Shown here: positions 7,566 to 16,034 of the stretch, in pieces
Layout of the letters: the number at the start of each line of letters is the position of its first letter
How positions within the stretch are numbered: position 1 is the stretch's first letter
Assembly: GCA_963664845.1 (NCBI GenBank)
Contig: OY761615.1
Coordinates: 2,666,001-2,730,000 of the forward strand
Length of the DNA stretch: 64,000 bases
Origin: CAIYTF01 sp963664845
GTDB taxonomy: Bacteria; Bacteroidota; Ignavibacteria; Ignavibacteriales; Ignavibacteriaceae
Direction: 5' to 3'
Translations under genes and position numbers: made by a program
Notes under the pieces: model-generated
Told to the model about the DNA's origin: nothing
The model's input: the letters and a program-made list of their open reading frames with translations, nothing else
Databases searched by the model: none

Positions 7566-8420
7566 ATGTCGTTCAGGATCAACACAAACGTAGATGCGCT
7601 CAGCGCTTACAATGCATTAGCTAAGGCCAATTTGGACACAAGCAAAGCACAGTTGCGTATTGCAACAGGTAAGCGTATTAATTCAGTTGCCGATGATACA
7701 TCAGGATTTCAGATTGGCAAATCGCTTGAAGGAAAAATCTCAGTCATGAAAGCAGCCCAAAGTAACGTTGCGGGCGCAAAGAACATGCTGTCAACGGCAG
7801 AAGGTTCATTGCTTTCAGTTAATGATCTGTTGATTAAGATTGAAGGAAAACTTTCCGATGCAACCAACCCAACAGCGGACCGCTTCTCTATAGCTTCTGA
7901 TATCAAATCACTGGCACAGGAATTATCCGGCATTCTCGACTCCAGCAAGTTCAATAACCTTTCGTTATTGACTGGCGGCGGCGATGCTGAAAAAGGCTTT
8001 GTATTCCAGGTAGGTAATAACTATACAGATCGTATGACGATTGACTTCGCATCAGCGATCGCTACCTCGGCTGCAACCGGTTTCAACATCGGCATTAGCA
8101 ACTTCTTAAACGTCGCGCAGGCAAGTGTTACCGATAGTGCAACTATCACCACACTGCAGGCAAATCTCTCGACGTTGAAGAGCACAGTTGCTTCAGCTTT
8201 AGGGAAAATCGGAAATTTCTCACAGCGTTTGGACATTAAAGATGACACCTTAAATGTTGCCATCACCAATGCACAGGCATCTGTCAGCCGTCTCTTCGAC
8301 GCAGATGCAGCGCTTGAGCAATTGAACGCAACTCGCGGCTCTATATTGGGTCAAGCTGCAACCGCGATGCTTTCGCAGTTGAACTCTGCCCCACAACAGG
8401 TTCTGTCCCTCTTCAAATAA
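7566..8420 (+). CDS. fliC: Flagellin 1 (divergent copy)
   Basis: A 284-residue short flagellin consisting of the D0/D1 N-terminal part (FRINTNVDALSAYNALAKAN, DDTSGFQIGKSLEGKI) and the D1/D0 C-terminal part (NATRGSILGQAATAMLSQLN, ending QVLSLFK), with only a short variable centre. It is the outlier of the five flagellins in the window: MSFRINT rather than MGFR, KANLDTSKAQLRIATGK rather than KVNKETATAQL, and a final K rather than R. The start is fixed by GGAGG 9 nt upstream. No sigma-28-like promoter was found, so it may be read from the TPR-glycosyltransferase promoter or from an unrecognised one. No fliS follows it. Confidence 0.93.
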   Translation: MSFRINTNVDALSAYNALAKANLDTSKAQLRIATGKRINSVADDTSGFQIGKSLEGKISVMKAAQSNVAGAKNMLSTAEGSLLSVNDLLIKIEGKLSDATNPTADRFSIASDIKSLAQELSGILDSSKFNNLSLLTGGGDAEKGFVFQVGNNYTDRMTIDFASAIATSAATGFNIGISNFLNVAQASVTDSATITTLQANLSTLKSTVASALGKIGNFSQRLDIKDDTLNVAITNAQASVSRLFDADAALEQLNATRGSILGQAATAMLSQLNSAPQQVLSLFK

Positions 8421-8437
8421 CTGGGTTAAGTTATGAA

Positions 8438-8468
8438 GCGCAAAAGCCTCCGCAAGGAGGCTTTTCGC
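8438..8468 (+). terminator. Rho-independent terminator of flagellin 1
   Basis: AAAAGCCTCC-GCAA-GGAGGCTTTT forms a 10-bp stem with a GCAA tetraloop, extended by GCG/CGC. It lies 18 nt after the flagellin stop codon. Confidence 0.85.
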
Positions 8469-8584
8469 GTTTAAACACCTGTTGTCATATAAAAATACGC
8501 TGTCACATAAAAGAAAAGTTGTCCCAAAATTTTTCTCCCTTCCAATATTTTGCTATTTTATGGGTCATAAGAAAAAATGACTAC

Positions 8585-9061
8585 ATGAAGTATCTAAAGA
8601 TCCTCATCCTGCTGATGCTATTCTCTCTCTTCGCCGGAGTGCAGGCCCAAACAAAGGGCGTGGGCATTGGTATGTCTTTTGGTGAGCCAACCGGAATTAT
8701 CTTCAAAAAATGGATCGACTCCAGCTATGCGTTAACCGGGGCAGTCGCTTATTCTACTGCCACCGTTAATGATGAATTTACTTTTAATCTTAATTACGTG
8801 TTTACGCGCCTAAAGGTCTATCGTTATAAAAATAACTTTGGGTTTCAATATGGCGGCGGAGTACGCTTCAGTTTAAGACGGAACGGCGGCCCACTCTATG
8901 GTCTGCGCGGAACCGCTGCAGGACTTTGGTATCCCGAACATTTCCCGGTTGAATTTTCCATCGAGGTGGCTCCAGTTATTGTCTTTGGACCTTATTATGG
9001 TGTGGCCTTTGACGCCAATGCAGGAGTTCGGTACTATTTCAACGCCTGGGGCTCCAAATAA
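8585..9061 (+). CDS. Small exported outer-membrane beta-barrel-like protein
   Basis: A 158-residue protein with a clear signal peptide (MKYLKILILLMLFSLFAGVQAQ, cleavage likely after VQA). The rest is rich in Gly, Tyr and Phe with alternating hydrophobic residues, and ends in an aromatic barrel-like strand (GVRYYFNAWGSK). This fits a small outer membrane barrel. The ATG at 8585 is chosen over an upstream in-frame ATG at 8519 because it starts the signal peptide. Its stop overlaps the start of the PAP2 gene (TAATG), implying translational coupling. The precise function is unknown. Confidence 0.75.
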   Translation: MKYLKILILLMLFSLFAGVQAQTKGVGIGMSFGEPTGIIFKKWIDSSYALTGAVAYSTATVNDEFTFNLNYVFTRLKVYRYKNNFGFQYGGGVRFSLRRNGGPLYGLRGTAAGLWYPEHFPVEFSIEVAPVIVFGPYYGVAFDANAGVRYYFNAWGSK

Positions 9062-9618
9062 TGTCCCAATTCCTGCAAGGATTAGACACTTCTCTGTTTT
9101 ACTTCTTCAATCATTCCCTGTCAAACCGTCTCTTCGACTTTTTTTTCTCCACAATTACCAATGTCCACAACTGGATGCCGGTTTATATCATCTTTGCGCT
9201 TTTACTTATTGTAAAAGGCGGCAAAAAAGGCAGAATCGGGCTGTTAATGGTATTGGTACTTATAACGATCACTGATCAATTCGGCTATAAAATATTGAAA
9301 GAGCATCTGTGCCGGCCCCGCCCATTCAAAGTGCTGCCCGATGTGTTGCTGCCTAATGGCGAAGCAGGCGGTTATTCGTTCCCATCCAACCATGCACTTA
9401 ATAACTTTGGTGTAGCTACCTTCTTTTCAATGCTCTATAACAAATACAGCTATGTGCTGTTCACCATAGCCACGCTTATTGCCATTTCACGAGTGTATTT
9501 GGGTGTGCACTATCCCAGCGATGTTATAGGTGGTGCTCTTATGGGGACGCTCTTCGGATATATTTTCGGTTATACCTACCTCCATTTGATCGAACCAAAA
9601 CTCGGGTCCCATCAGTAA
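9061..9618 (+). CDS. PAP2 family membrane phosphatase
   Basis: A 185-residue integral membrane phosphatase with the three PAP2 signature blocks: KEHLCRPRP (about residues 80-88), SFPSNHA (about 105-111, with Asn in place of the usual Gly of PSGH), and SRVYLGVHYPSD (about 143-154) containing the nucleophilic His. Family members dephosphorylate undecaprenyl pyrophosphate, phosphatidic acid or lipid A. The lipid-like substrate and periplasm-facing active site are family inferences. It is translationally coupled to the barrel protein gene. Confidence 0.88.
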   Translation: MSQFLQGLDTSLFYFFNHSLSNRLFDFFFSTITNVHNWMPVYIIFALLLIVKGGKKGRIGLLMVLVLITITDQFGYKILKEHLCRPRPFKVLPDVLLPNGEAGGYSFPSNHALNNFGVATFFSMLYNKYSYVLFTIATLIAISRVYLGVHYPSDVIGGALMGTLFGYIFGYTYLHLIEPKLGSHQ

Positions 9619-9683
9619 AACACGACAGCCGGTGCAGTGAGTGGCTTTTTATCGCGTATTGAACAATAGTAGCCAAACGATCA

Positions 9684-10736
9684 TTATAGTTTCCACGCGA
9701 TAGAATAAACATAAGATACTTCACGTGGATTTCGGATCATCGAAACAAAAGACTGCAGCCAATCTATCCAAAAATGCGCGGCGATTGTTTCACCCAGATC
9801 ATAGCTGCTCTTTTGATACCGGTATCCCATATACAGACCACCAACCGCTGCGCCCACTCCTGCACCAACCCCATTCTGGGGGATATGCATCAGACCAAAG
9901 ATCACAGAGCTGAGGATTAATGCCGTATTGACCCCTGAAGTCTCTTCAAGTTGAGTAAGCAATACTCCACGATACAGCATTTCTTCTCCGGCGGCAACCA
10001 GGTTGTATTTTGCTACTGCAATTCCCTGGCTCACCAGAACAGCTTTTCCGGGCGAATAAATTCTGTCAATAACCGTTATTTTATCCGCACTTCCAATTGG
10101 CTTCAAATGATCTCCCATAAACCAGAGACCCAGGCCAAGAGCGAGGGCAGGCGTGAATACCCACGGGTTTGTCAGATGTTTTAATTTGAAAGGTGATGCA
10201 AGCAATTCAGGAACACCTTCACCCGTCATTTGGACCCGGGGGTGCTGTAATTTAAGGTGCATATCCCGATATGCAGTGAAAATGTCAGCATTTCTGCAGA
10301 ATGCAAGAAGCTGAAAATTTAGATTATACAAGGCACTATACCTGTTCGCTTCATCAGTGAAAAACTGGTTCTTGTACCATCGCGAGTTTGTTGTCTGTCT
10401 GGAATAATCCCTGATGTTTTGCGAATTTTGTGCTCGTTTTTCGAGGTGCTTTTCGATACCTAACAAGCCAAACTCTGCGCCACCCCAGCATATGCCTGCC
10501 AAATAATCACCTGTAAGGAAATGTGCTAAGCCAAATGATGGCGTATTTGCTGCACCTGAAACAGAAATTAGGTCCAGGCCAATGCCAAGGATTGTAACTA
10601 TTCCCGAGGTCTGCGCAACTCTGTCTTGGCGGAGTGTGTCAATCCGATTTACTGTATCTGCCATTACTGACCCGGTTGATTGGCTGAAAATGAAGGGAAA
10701 AAGGGAAATGGATAAAATAAAAGCTCTGAGAAACAC
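9684..10736 (-). CDS. CPBP family intramembrane metalloprotease
   Basis: A 350-residue membrane protein. The C-terminal third has the CPBP (Abi/CAAX protease-like) motifs: AAGEEMLYRGVLL (EExxxR), VIFGLMHIPQ (FxxxH) and AAHFWIDWLQS. The N-terminal part has a signal-like hydrophobic segment (residues about 4-20) and an extracytoplasmic helical region. The family cleaves prenylated or other membrane peptides, or acts in bacteriocin immunity; the target is unknown here. The apparent start is GTG at 10736-10734. It is convergent with the PAP2 gene, 65 nt away. Confidence 0.8.
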   Translation of the reverse strand: MFLRAFILSISLFPFIFSQSTGSVMADTVNRIDTLRQDRVAQTSGIVTILGIGLDLISVSGAANTPSFGLAHFLTGDYLAGICWGGAEFGLLGIEKHLEKRAQNSQNIRDYSRQTTNSRWYKNQFFTDEANRYSALYNLNFQLLAFCRNADIFTAYRDMHLKLQHPRVQMTGEGVPELLASPFKLKHLTNPWVFTPALALGLGLWFMGDHLKPIGSADKITVIDRIYSPGKAVLVSQGIAVAKYNLVAAGEEMLYRGVLLTQLEETSGVNTALILSSVIFGLMHIPQNGVGAGVGAAVGGLYMGYRYQKSSYDLGETIAAHFWIDWLQSFVSMIRNPREVSYVYSIAWKL

Positions 10737-11125
10737 GTAAAACTCTCATTCAAATAATTATTTTACAAGGTGATGCAGTAAACAAGCTGGCACAACAGAC
10801 TCCGGGAGATTTCAATTCTGGTTCATAAATCCACAGGAGTCAGATAAACTCTCTATCTAAAAATAGTTATTTAATCACTTTTTTGGAACAGAGACTGGTT
10901 ATTTCCAGCAGGATGCGGTTATTGTGGAAAAACTTACGGCAGAGAATTGTTTTCAGGGAATGGGCTTATAAATACGTCTCCGGCCCTCTTTTAAATTTGT
11001 CAAATCCCTCAATAACCGATAAATTTACGCTTCAAATATATTTTTACGTGGCAGCAAGAATTCACTCCCCCTGGAATTTGCTGTTGCCACACTAACTTAT
11101 CCCGATAATAGAATTGAAGTGAACT
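10737..11125. other. Intergenic between divergent CPBP and YebC genes
   Basis: About 390 bases that should hold both divergent promoters. I see AT-rich stretches but no site I can assign with confidence. The frame at 10883-11095 (+) shows no domain. Confidence 0.4.
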
Positions 11126-11836
11126 ATGGGCAGAATTTTTGAGAAACGTAAACACACGATGTTTGCGCGCTTTGCCAAGATGTCAAAAGGTTTTAACCGC
11201 GTCCGCAAAGAAATTGAAATTGCGGTAAAAGCCAACGGAGTTGATCCCAAAACGAACTCCCGGCTGCGTCTTGCAATACAAAATGGGAAGAGCATCAACA
11301 TGCCGAAGGACCGCATTGATGCAGCCATCAAGCGTGCGTCTTCAAAAGATACCACCGGCTATAAGGAGATCATGTATGAAGGGTATGCGCCACACGGAAT
11401 AGCCGTTATTGTTGAATGCGCCACAGACAACCCAACCCGAACTGTTGCAAACGTTCGCCATCACTTCACCAAGCATGAGGGAACCTTAGGCAATTCCGGG
11501 AGCATTTCATTCATGTTTGAACACAAGGCACTGATCAAGCTCAGCAAAGCACAGATCCCGGACGTTGAATCGTTCGAATTGGAGCTTATTGACCATGGAC
11601 TGGATCAGTTGATCGTTGAGGATGATTTTGTTTACATCTACACAGCGTTTGAAGATTTTGGCGCAATGCAGAAAGCACTGGACGAGAGAAACATCGAAGT
11701 TAACAGCTCGGAATTTCAGTTCATCCCGACCAACTACAAAGAGTTGACGGAAGAGCAGGAAGCTGAAGTGAATGAAGTCATCGAGGCACTCGAAGAAGAC
11801 GATGATGTTCAGTCAGTATTCCACAACATGCAATAA
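11126..11836 (+). CDS. yebC: YebC/PmpR family protein (translation/transcription regulator)
   Basis: A 236-residue YebC family protein. The N-terminus MGRIFEKRKHTMFARFAKMSKGF is the Bacteroidota form of the YebC start. It contains the conserved block SRLRLAIQNGKSINMPKDRI, then YEGYAPHGIAVIVECATDNP, VRHHFTKHEGTLG, and the acidic C-terminus NEVIEALEEDDDVQSVFHNM. Members act as DNA-binding regulators or help ribosomes through proline stretches (TACO1-like). The gene is monocistronic, with a good terminator. Confidence 0.95.
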   Translation: MGRIFEKRKHTMFARFAKMSKGFNRVRKEIEIAVKANGVDPKTNSRLRLAIQNGKSINMPKDRIDAAIKRASSKDTTGYKEIMYEGYAPHGIAVIVECATDNPTRTVANVRHHFTKHEGTLGNSGSISFMFEHKALIKLSKAQIPDVESFELELIDHGLDQLIVEDDFVYIYTAFEDFGAMQKALDERNIEVNSSEFQFIPTNYKELTEEQEAEVNEVIEALEEDDDVQSVFHNMQ

Positions 11837-11842
11837 ATTTGC

Positions 11843-11869
11843 AAGCCCGCTTCACCGGCGGGCTTTTTT
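11843..11869 (+). terminator. Terminator of yebC
   Basis: AAGCCCGC-TTCACCG-GCGGGCTT followed by a T run (11864-11869), 7 nt after the yebC stop codon. Confidence 0.85.
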
Positions 11870-11876
11870 CATTCCT

Positions 11877-12824
11877 TTATTCCCAGTTCTGGGTTTCGCG
11901 CAGCTTATTCAACACGTCATATAGTTTTTTCAAGCCAAAAGTCCCCTTCATTCCATAGTCAGAAACCCGTTTAATTTTTCCCCCGTCATACGTAAAGGTC
12001 AATTGGCAGCTCGCTGCATCCATATAAATAACGCGGTAAGCACTGTCAAGCTTTGCAAAATCAATGCAACGGAGAAGTGCCATGAGCGAATTGAACGAAG
12101 TATCATTTAAGGTCGACCTGAAGTTCCCTTTTTGCGAAGTGAATTTCCCTGCATCCAGGTTTGCGGTACGATCAGCATTAATTACCAGAGTAAATACCGG
12201 GCATCGTCCGCGGCAGCCAAACGTCTTGAACTCAATTTTTTCGATGGAATGATTTGCAGGCGAACTGTTGTATTCGATAAGATCACCGGATTGAAAACAA
12301 AGCGCTGTTTTTGCGGTTCTCTTAATGAGTTTGCCGCTTTTTTCCCTTTTTGTATCCTGGTACCAGGCAGTTATAACCGGCTGCCCTTTGCCGAATTTAA
12401 CCACAGCCAGAAAACAATTCTCACCGGGTTTCCCGGCAACCTGCTTAACAGCATATCTGTTTTCACCGCTGTCCAGAACACACAAAACTGCTGGAATTCC
12501 GTTCCATATGCCCATAACCAAAAGGTCAGAACATCCATTACTGTCAAAATCGGCTTTTACCCAGGGTTTTGCTCTCAGTTTTTTCCCCAGTTTAGTTTGC
12601 GCTTTTTCAGAAAACGTCAGCGATGCGTTAACCTTAAAGTCCTTATACATTGGATCATATGCTCCAAGCAATTGTTCCACACTTTCCGCGGTGGACAGAT
12701 TATCAATTACGCTGTGTTGCGCAAGAGTAATTCGAGGTTTACTGCTTTTTGCTTTTGCACCATGCTGTGCGCTACACGTAAAGATGTAGCCAATAATAAG
12801 GAAGGATATCAGTAAGTTTTTCAT
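11877..12824 (-). CDS. Exported protein with C-terminal DUF6438-like domain
   Basis: A 315-residue protein with an N-terminal signal peptide ending near a Cys (FLIIGYIFTCSAQ), so it may be a lipoprotein. The C-terminal part (about residues 200-310) contains FGCRGRCPVFTLVINADRTA, the CxGxCPxY/F-type motif of DUF6438, found in exported Bacteroidota proteins of unknown function. The middle contains a short VKADFDSNGCSDLLV segment similar to FG-GAP/VCBS blades. The ATG at 12824 is preferred over a TTG 12 nt upstream. A sigma-28-like site lies about 45-70 nt upstream. Confidence 0.7.
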   Translation of the reverse strand: MKNLLISFLIIGYIFTCSAQHGAKAKSSKPRITLAQHSVIDNLSTAESVEQLLGAYDPMYKDFKVNASLTFSEKAQTKLGKKLRAKPWVKADFDSNGCSDLLVMGIWNGIPAVLCVLDSGENRYAVKQVAGKPGENCFLAVVKFGKGQPVITAWYQDTKREKSGKLIKRTAKTALCFQSGDLIEYNSSPANHSIEKIEFKTFGCRGRCPVFTLVINADRTANLDAGKFTSQKGNFRSTLNDTSFNSLMALLRCIDFAKLDSAYRVIYMDAASCQLTFTYDGGKIKRVSDYGMKGTFGLKKLYDVLNKLRETQNWE

Positions 12825-12867
12825 TTTTTCTCTCAAACGGAATAATTACTCCAAAGATATGTTCTTT

Positions 12868-12893
12868 CTATCGAATAACACAGTCAGTTTTTA
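12868..12893 (-). promoter_or_regulatory. Possible sigma-28-like promoter before the DUF6438 gene
   Basis: TAAAAACT (12893-12886), 10 nt, then TTCGATAG (12875-12868) on the minus strand. The -10 octamer is identical to that of three of the flagellin genes here, and the spacing is one base shorter. The -35 part lies in a small hairpin (CAGTC/GACTG) behind the symporter gene, so it may be coincidental. Confidence 0.35.
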
Positions 12894-12898
12894 GACTG

Positions 12899-14119
12899 TT
12901 AAACCTCGGCACCTGGTCCCAACTCACCTTCCCATCGGGCCATTACTGCAGACGCAAGACAATTGCCCACGAGATTAACCGTTGTCCGTGCCATGTCCAT
13001 CAGTTCATCCACACCAAGAATAACAGCCACGCCTTCAAGCGGCAGATTAAACGCAGCCAAGGTTCCCGAGAGAATTACCAGTGAAGCACGCGGAACCGCC
13101 GCCACACCTTTGCTCGTGAGCATAAGTGTTAGCATCATTATCGCCTGGTTTTCCCAGGTCATTTGCACACCCGCAGCCTGAGCGACAAAAATGGAGGCAA
13201 CTGCAAGATAGAGCGTCGTTCCATCCAGATTAAACGAATAACCTGTTGGGAGCACGAACGAAACAATCCGCTTGGGCACACCAAATTTTATCATCTGCTT
13301 CAAAGCATCGGGCAGGGCTGCATCCGATGATGTCGTTGAGAAAGCTATCAGGGCCGGTTCTTTCACTGCTTTCAGAAAGGCTTTCACCGGGATTTTGGCA
13401 ATTATCATAACAGGAATGAACACGAGAAGCAGAAAGGCGAACAATGCACCATAGAGAGTAAGTACCAGTTTTCCAAGATTAACCAGCACCGACAAACCGC
13501 TGTGGCCAACCGTGTATGCGATAGCGGCGCCAATACCAAGCGGTGCAAATTTCATCACGATGCCGGTAAATTTAAACATCACCTCGGAAAGCCCCTCGAA
13601 AAAATTCAGCATCGTTTCTTTAGGCTTTCCCTTAATCTGTGTAATAGCTACGGCAAAGAGTATAGAAAAAAACACTACCTGAAGTACATCGTTGTTTGCG
13701 GCAGCTTCGATAAAACTTTTAGGGACTACATGCTCAAGTAGTTCTGCAGCCGTCATTTTTACGGGTTGAACAACTGCTGTAGCCGATTTCGGCAGCGTCA
13801 CTCCAACTCCGGGCTGCACAATATTTACTGCCACCAGGCCAATAACCAGCGCAAGCGATGTTACAACTTCAAAATAGAAGATAGAACGCAACGCAAGCCT
13901 GCCTACTTTTTTCAAATCATCTGTATGCCCCGCAATTCCCACCACCAATGTACTGAACAATATGGGAACAATAATTGATTTGATCATCCGCATAAATATA
14001 TTCGAGACAACTTTCACGTTCTGCGATTCGGCAGGGAACAACCAGCCAAACAGGGCTCCCAACACCATCATAATCATGATCCAATGTGTCAGGCTGATTT
14101 TTTTGAAAAATTTTATCAT
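12899..14119 (-). CDS. Dicarboxylate/amino acid:cation symporter (DAACS family)
   Basis: A 406-residue polytopic membrane transporter of the GltP/DctA family. Visible signatures are the serine-rich hairpin STTSSDAALPDAL, the substrate/cation-binding TM7 region SFNLDGTTLYLAVASIFVAQ, and GVAAVPRASLVILSGTL, followed by GVDELMDMARTTVNLVGNCL. These proteins import glutamate, aspartate, or C4-dicarboxylates with protons or sodium. The Arg in DMARTTVN of TM8 suggests dicarboxylate or acidic amino acid binding. No operon partner is evident. Confidence 0.92.
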   Translation of the reverse strand: MIKFFKKISLTHWIMIMMVLGALFGWLFPAESQNVKVVSNIFMRMIKSIIVPILFSTLVVGIAGHTDDLKKVGRLALRSIFYFEVVTSLALVIGLVAVNIVQPGVGVTLPKSATAVVQPVKMTAAELLEHVVPKSFIEAAANNDVLQVVFFSILFAVAITQIKGKPKETMLNFFEGLSEVMFKFTGIVMKFAPLGIGAAIAYTVGHSGLSVLVNLGKLVLTLYGALFAFLLLVFIPVMIIAKIPVKAFLKAVKEPALIAFSTTSSDAALPDALKQMIKFGVPKRIVSFVLPTGYSFNLDGTTLYLAVASIFVAQAAGVQMTWENQAIMMLTLMLTSKGVAAVPRASLVILSGTLAAFNLPLEGVAVILGVDELMDMARTTVNLVGNCLASAVMARWEGELGPGAEV

Positions 14120-14305
14120 ACTCGATTTATTTCTGTTTGCTGAATTGTGGAAAAAGATACAGAGACAAAAAAATAACTGTTTCAGGCTTTCTTAAAAGCA
14201 GTCGTACTTGAAATACAGAAATTCAGATACGGCATTTTTAAGTTAAATTACTAACTTATGTTACGCAACAATTCCAATTGACTTCCCATGACTTGAAAGT
14301 AGTGG

Positions 14306-14464
14306 CTATTTATTCTTTGGTTTCGCGTAATATGACTTACTGAGATTGCCCCGCTCACTGGATGAGGCACTTAGTTGCAAGCTTCCCGCAACGACAAACA
14401 TAGACTCTTTTTTGACAACCTGCGGAAGTTCTTTCATTTTTGCCGGCATCGCGATTGATGGCAT
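14306..14464 (-). CDS. Possible 52-residue small protein, unrecognised
   Basis: A frame beginning MPSIAMPAKMKELPQVVKK and ending KSYYAKPKNK lies 11 nt behind the stop of the TonB-like membrane-anchored gene on the same strand. It has no clear ribosome binding site. Composition is protein-like (basic and Ser-rich), but there is no recognisable domain. It could instead be an out-of-frame remnant. Confidence 0.3.
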   Translation of the reverse strand: MPSIAMPAKMKELPQVVKKESMFVVAGSLQLSASSSERGNLSKSYYAKPKNK

Positions 14465-14475
14465 GCTGCAGGGTA

Positions 14476-15186
14476 TTACTTCATCTCGCCAAACCGGAAT
14501 GTTTCAATCATTGCGAAAAACGCCAATTGAAGCTCCCTAAACGCGGCCTCGCCCTTAACGATCATCTTGATCGAATAATCTTCATTGTTTTCGGTCCTTA
14601 CATATACGTTCTGAGAAACCTGCTGTTCAAGTATCTGAGGGTCGTTATAGAACAGCGAATAGTGTTCTTTATCAACCCGGTGAGCAAACTGCGACGGATT
14701 AAATAAATATTTTTCCTTTACCTCCAGAATAATATAGGGTATTTCTCCGGTTGAAGCACTCATTCCCATAAAGGTTACCGCGTCGAGTTTCCCGTTTTTG
14801 GGCTGATCAAGAAATGCCCAACCGTCGGGATAGCGGATACGGACATTAAGCGACTTCTCCACATAATAGTTCTTAAGCCCGCTCGTGTCCCCTCCTCCAA
14901 ACGGATTCAATGCACCACCTGCACTCGCATGAGTAAGCGCATCGGCAGCCAGTCCATCGCCTGCGGCCGGCTGCTCATCAGCCTGACTTGCTTCCCTTAC
15001 AGAAGGAGCAGATAAACTTCCAAAGCCCGCCCCTGATTCTACCTGAACAAAGCTTCCCATTGAACGCGTTGTAGCATCATGCGTCAGCATTTTCGGAATC
15101 ACAAAGGCCAAAACCACCAGCCCATGAATGGCAAGAGAGATCCACCAACCGTAATATTTCCGCAACAGATATTCAGCGTTTGTCAT
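14476..15186 (-). CDS. Membrane-anchored protein with TonB-like N-terminus, unknown function
   Basis: A 236-residue protein starting MTNAEYLLRKYYGWW. One N-terminal transmembrane helix (WWISLAIHGLVVLAFVIP, about residues 14-31) is of the type seen in TonB and energy transducers. A low-complexity Gly/Ala/Ser-rich linker (about residues 50-95) follows, then a globular C-terminus with RIRYPDGWAFLDQP, similar to PsbP/lipoprotein-like domains that open with a short membrane-bound linker. It lacks the proline-rich TonB spacer and TonB C-terminal domain. It starts 29 nt after the SWIM-domain gene, so the two are probably cotranscribed. Function unknown. Confidence 0.65.
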   Translation of the reverse strand: MTNAEYLLRKYYGWWISLAIHGLVVLAFVIPKMLTHDATTRSMGSFVQVESGAGFGSLSAPSVREASQADEQPAAGDGLAADALTHASAGGALNPFGGGDTSGLKNYYVEKSLNVRIRYPDGWAFLDQPKNGKLDAVTFMGMSASTGEIPYIILEVKEKYLFNPSQFAHRVDKEHYSLFYNDPQILEQQVSQNVYVRTENNEDYSIKMIVKGEAAFRELQLAFFAMIETFRFGEMK

Positions 15187-15215
15187 ACTGGTATTAATTA
15201 TCCACAAGCCAGGTG

Positions 15216-15794
15216 CTATTCATTTGTCCCTGGCAGCTTATTATTGCGTGTAGTAAAATGCGTGTTGATGATTTGCTCGATGGCACTTCTATTCGCAGGA
15301 GGTAAACCATATGCCCACCGTTGTCTGCTGAGATCATAGGAGGCATGCATCCATGCAGAATCTTGTATATAAACCTGAATCCAGTTTGCTGTTTCAGCGA
15401 AACTGAACCACCAATTCCCTTCTTCACCTTCAAACCGGACTAAATGAAGCTCCTCTACTTTTAATGCTGCCTCGGCGAAGAGCACTCCAAGGTTTATGGC
15501 AGGCTCGTTTATTTTCTGCTTATAGAAGTTCACTAAATGCCTGCACAAACCCCGTGCATCCCTATTTTGATATTTACCCGAACGTTCGGTGAACTGTTGA
15601 CAACTACAGGTTACGGTATAAGGATTCATCGCCGCATCACCGCGCCTGTATGTTTTGTTGCACCAGTCGGGTAGTCCGGTAAATAAATAGACTTGCCCTT
15701 CGAGTGATGATTGGAGCCTAATGTCCAATTTCTCTACTTGTCGCAAATCATCCAAAATTCTGGTCCGTCTCTCCGGACGCACTCTAAAGAGCAT
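15216..15794 (-). CDS. SWIM-type zinc-finger protein
   Basis: A 192-residue protein with a CxCx(n)CxH pattern, VTCSCQQF...GLCRHLVNF (about residues 63-88), typical of the SWIM zinc finger. SWIM domains mediate nucleic acid or protein contacts, and are often found with helicases or as stand-alone proteins. The C-terminal part (WWFSFAETANWIQVYI) has no family I recognise. The ATG at 15794 is chosen over a TTG two codons upstream. It is followed closely by the TonB-like protein gene. Confidence 0.65.
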   Translation of the reverse strand: MLFRVRPERRTRILDDLRQVEKLDIRLQSSLEGQVYLFTGLPDWCNKTYRRGDAAMNPYTVTCSCQQFTERSGKYQNRDARGLCRHLVNFYKQKINEPAINLGVLFAEAALKVEELHLVRFEGEEGNWWFSFAETANWIQVYIQDSAWMHASYDLSRQRWAYGLPPANRSAIEQIINTHFTTRNNKLPGTNE

Positions 15795-15975
15795 TGCCAA
15801 CTATCAACTTTATTAAATTCAACTAAAAAATTTTCAATTGTTTCGCCAAGCGATCACTCAGGAGAAATTAACAACCCGACGATATATTCTGAACCTGTAT
15901 TTCAGCCAGAAGGCCTCGTCTTTACCTCATAATTTTACTCTGTAAATTTACTGAATTTACTACTATTTAAAACAT

Positions 15976-16009
15976 AAAACGGCGGCAGGTATCATCCCGC
16001 CGCCGTTTT
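15976..16009. terminator. Bidirectional terminator between the SWIM gene region and hppA
   Basis: AAAACGGCGGC and GCCGCCGTTTT form an 11-bp stem with a 12-nt loop, giving a T run on either strand. It lies 26 nt beyond the hppA stop codon. Confidence 0.85.
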
Positions 16010-16034
16010 ATTGAACAAAGAACTATGTTCTGAC

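Noticed and set aside
15198..15206. A fourth DnaA box
   Set aside because: A single copy, expected by chance in a window of this size, at the start of the TonB-like gene.
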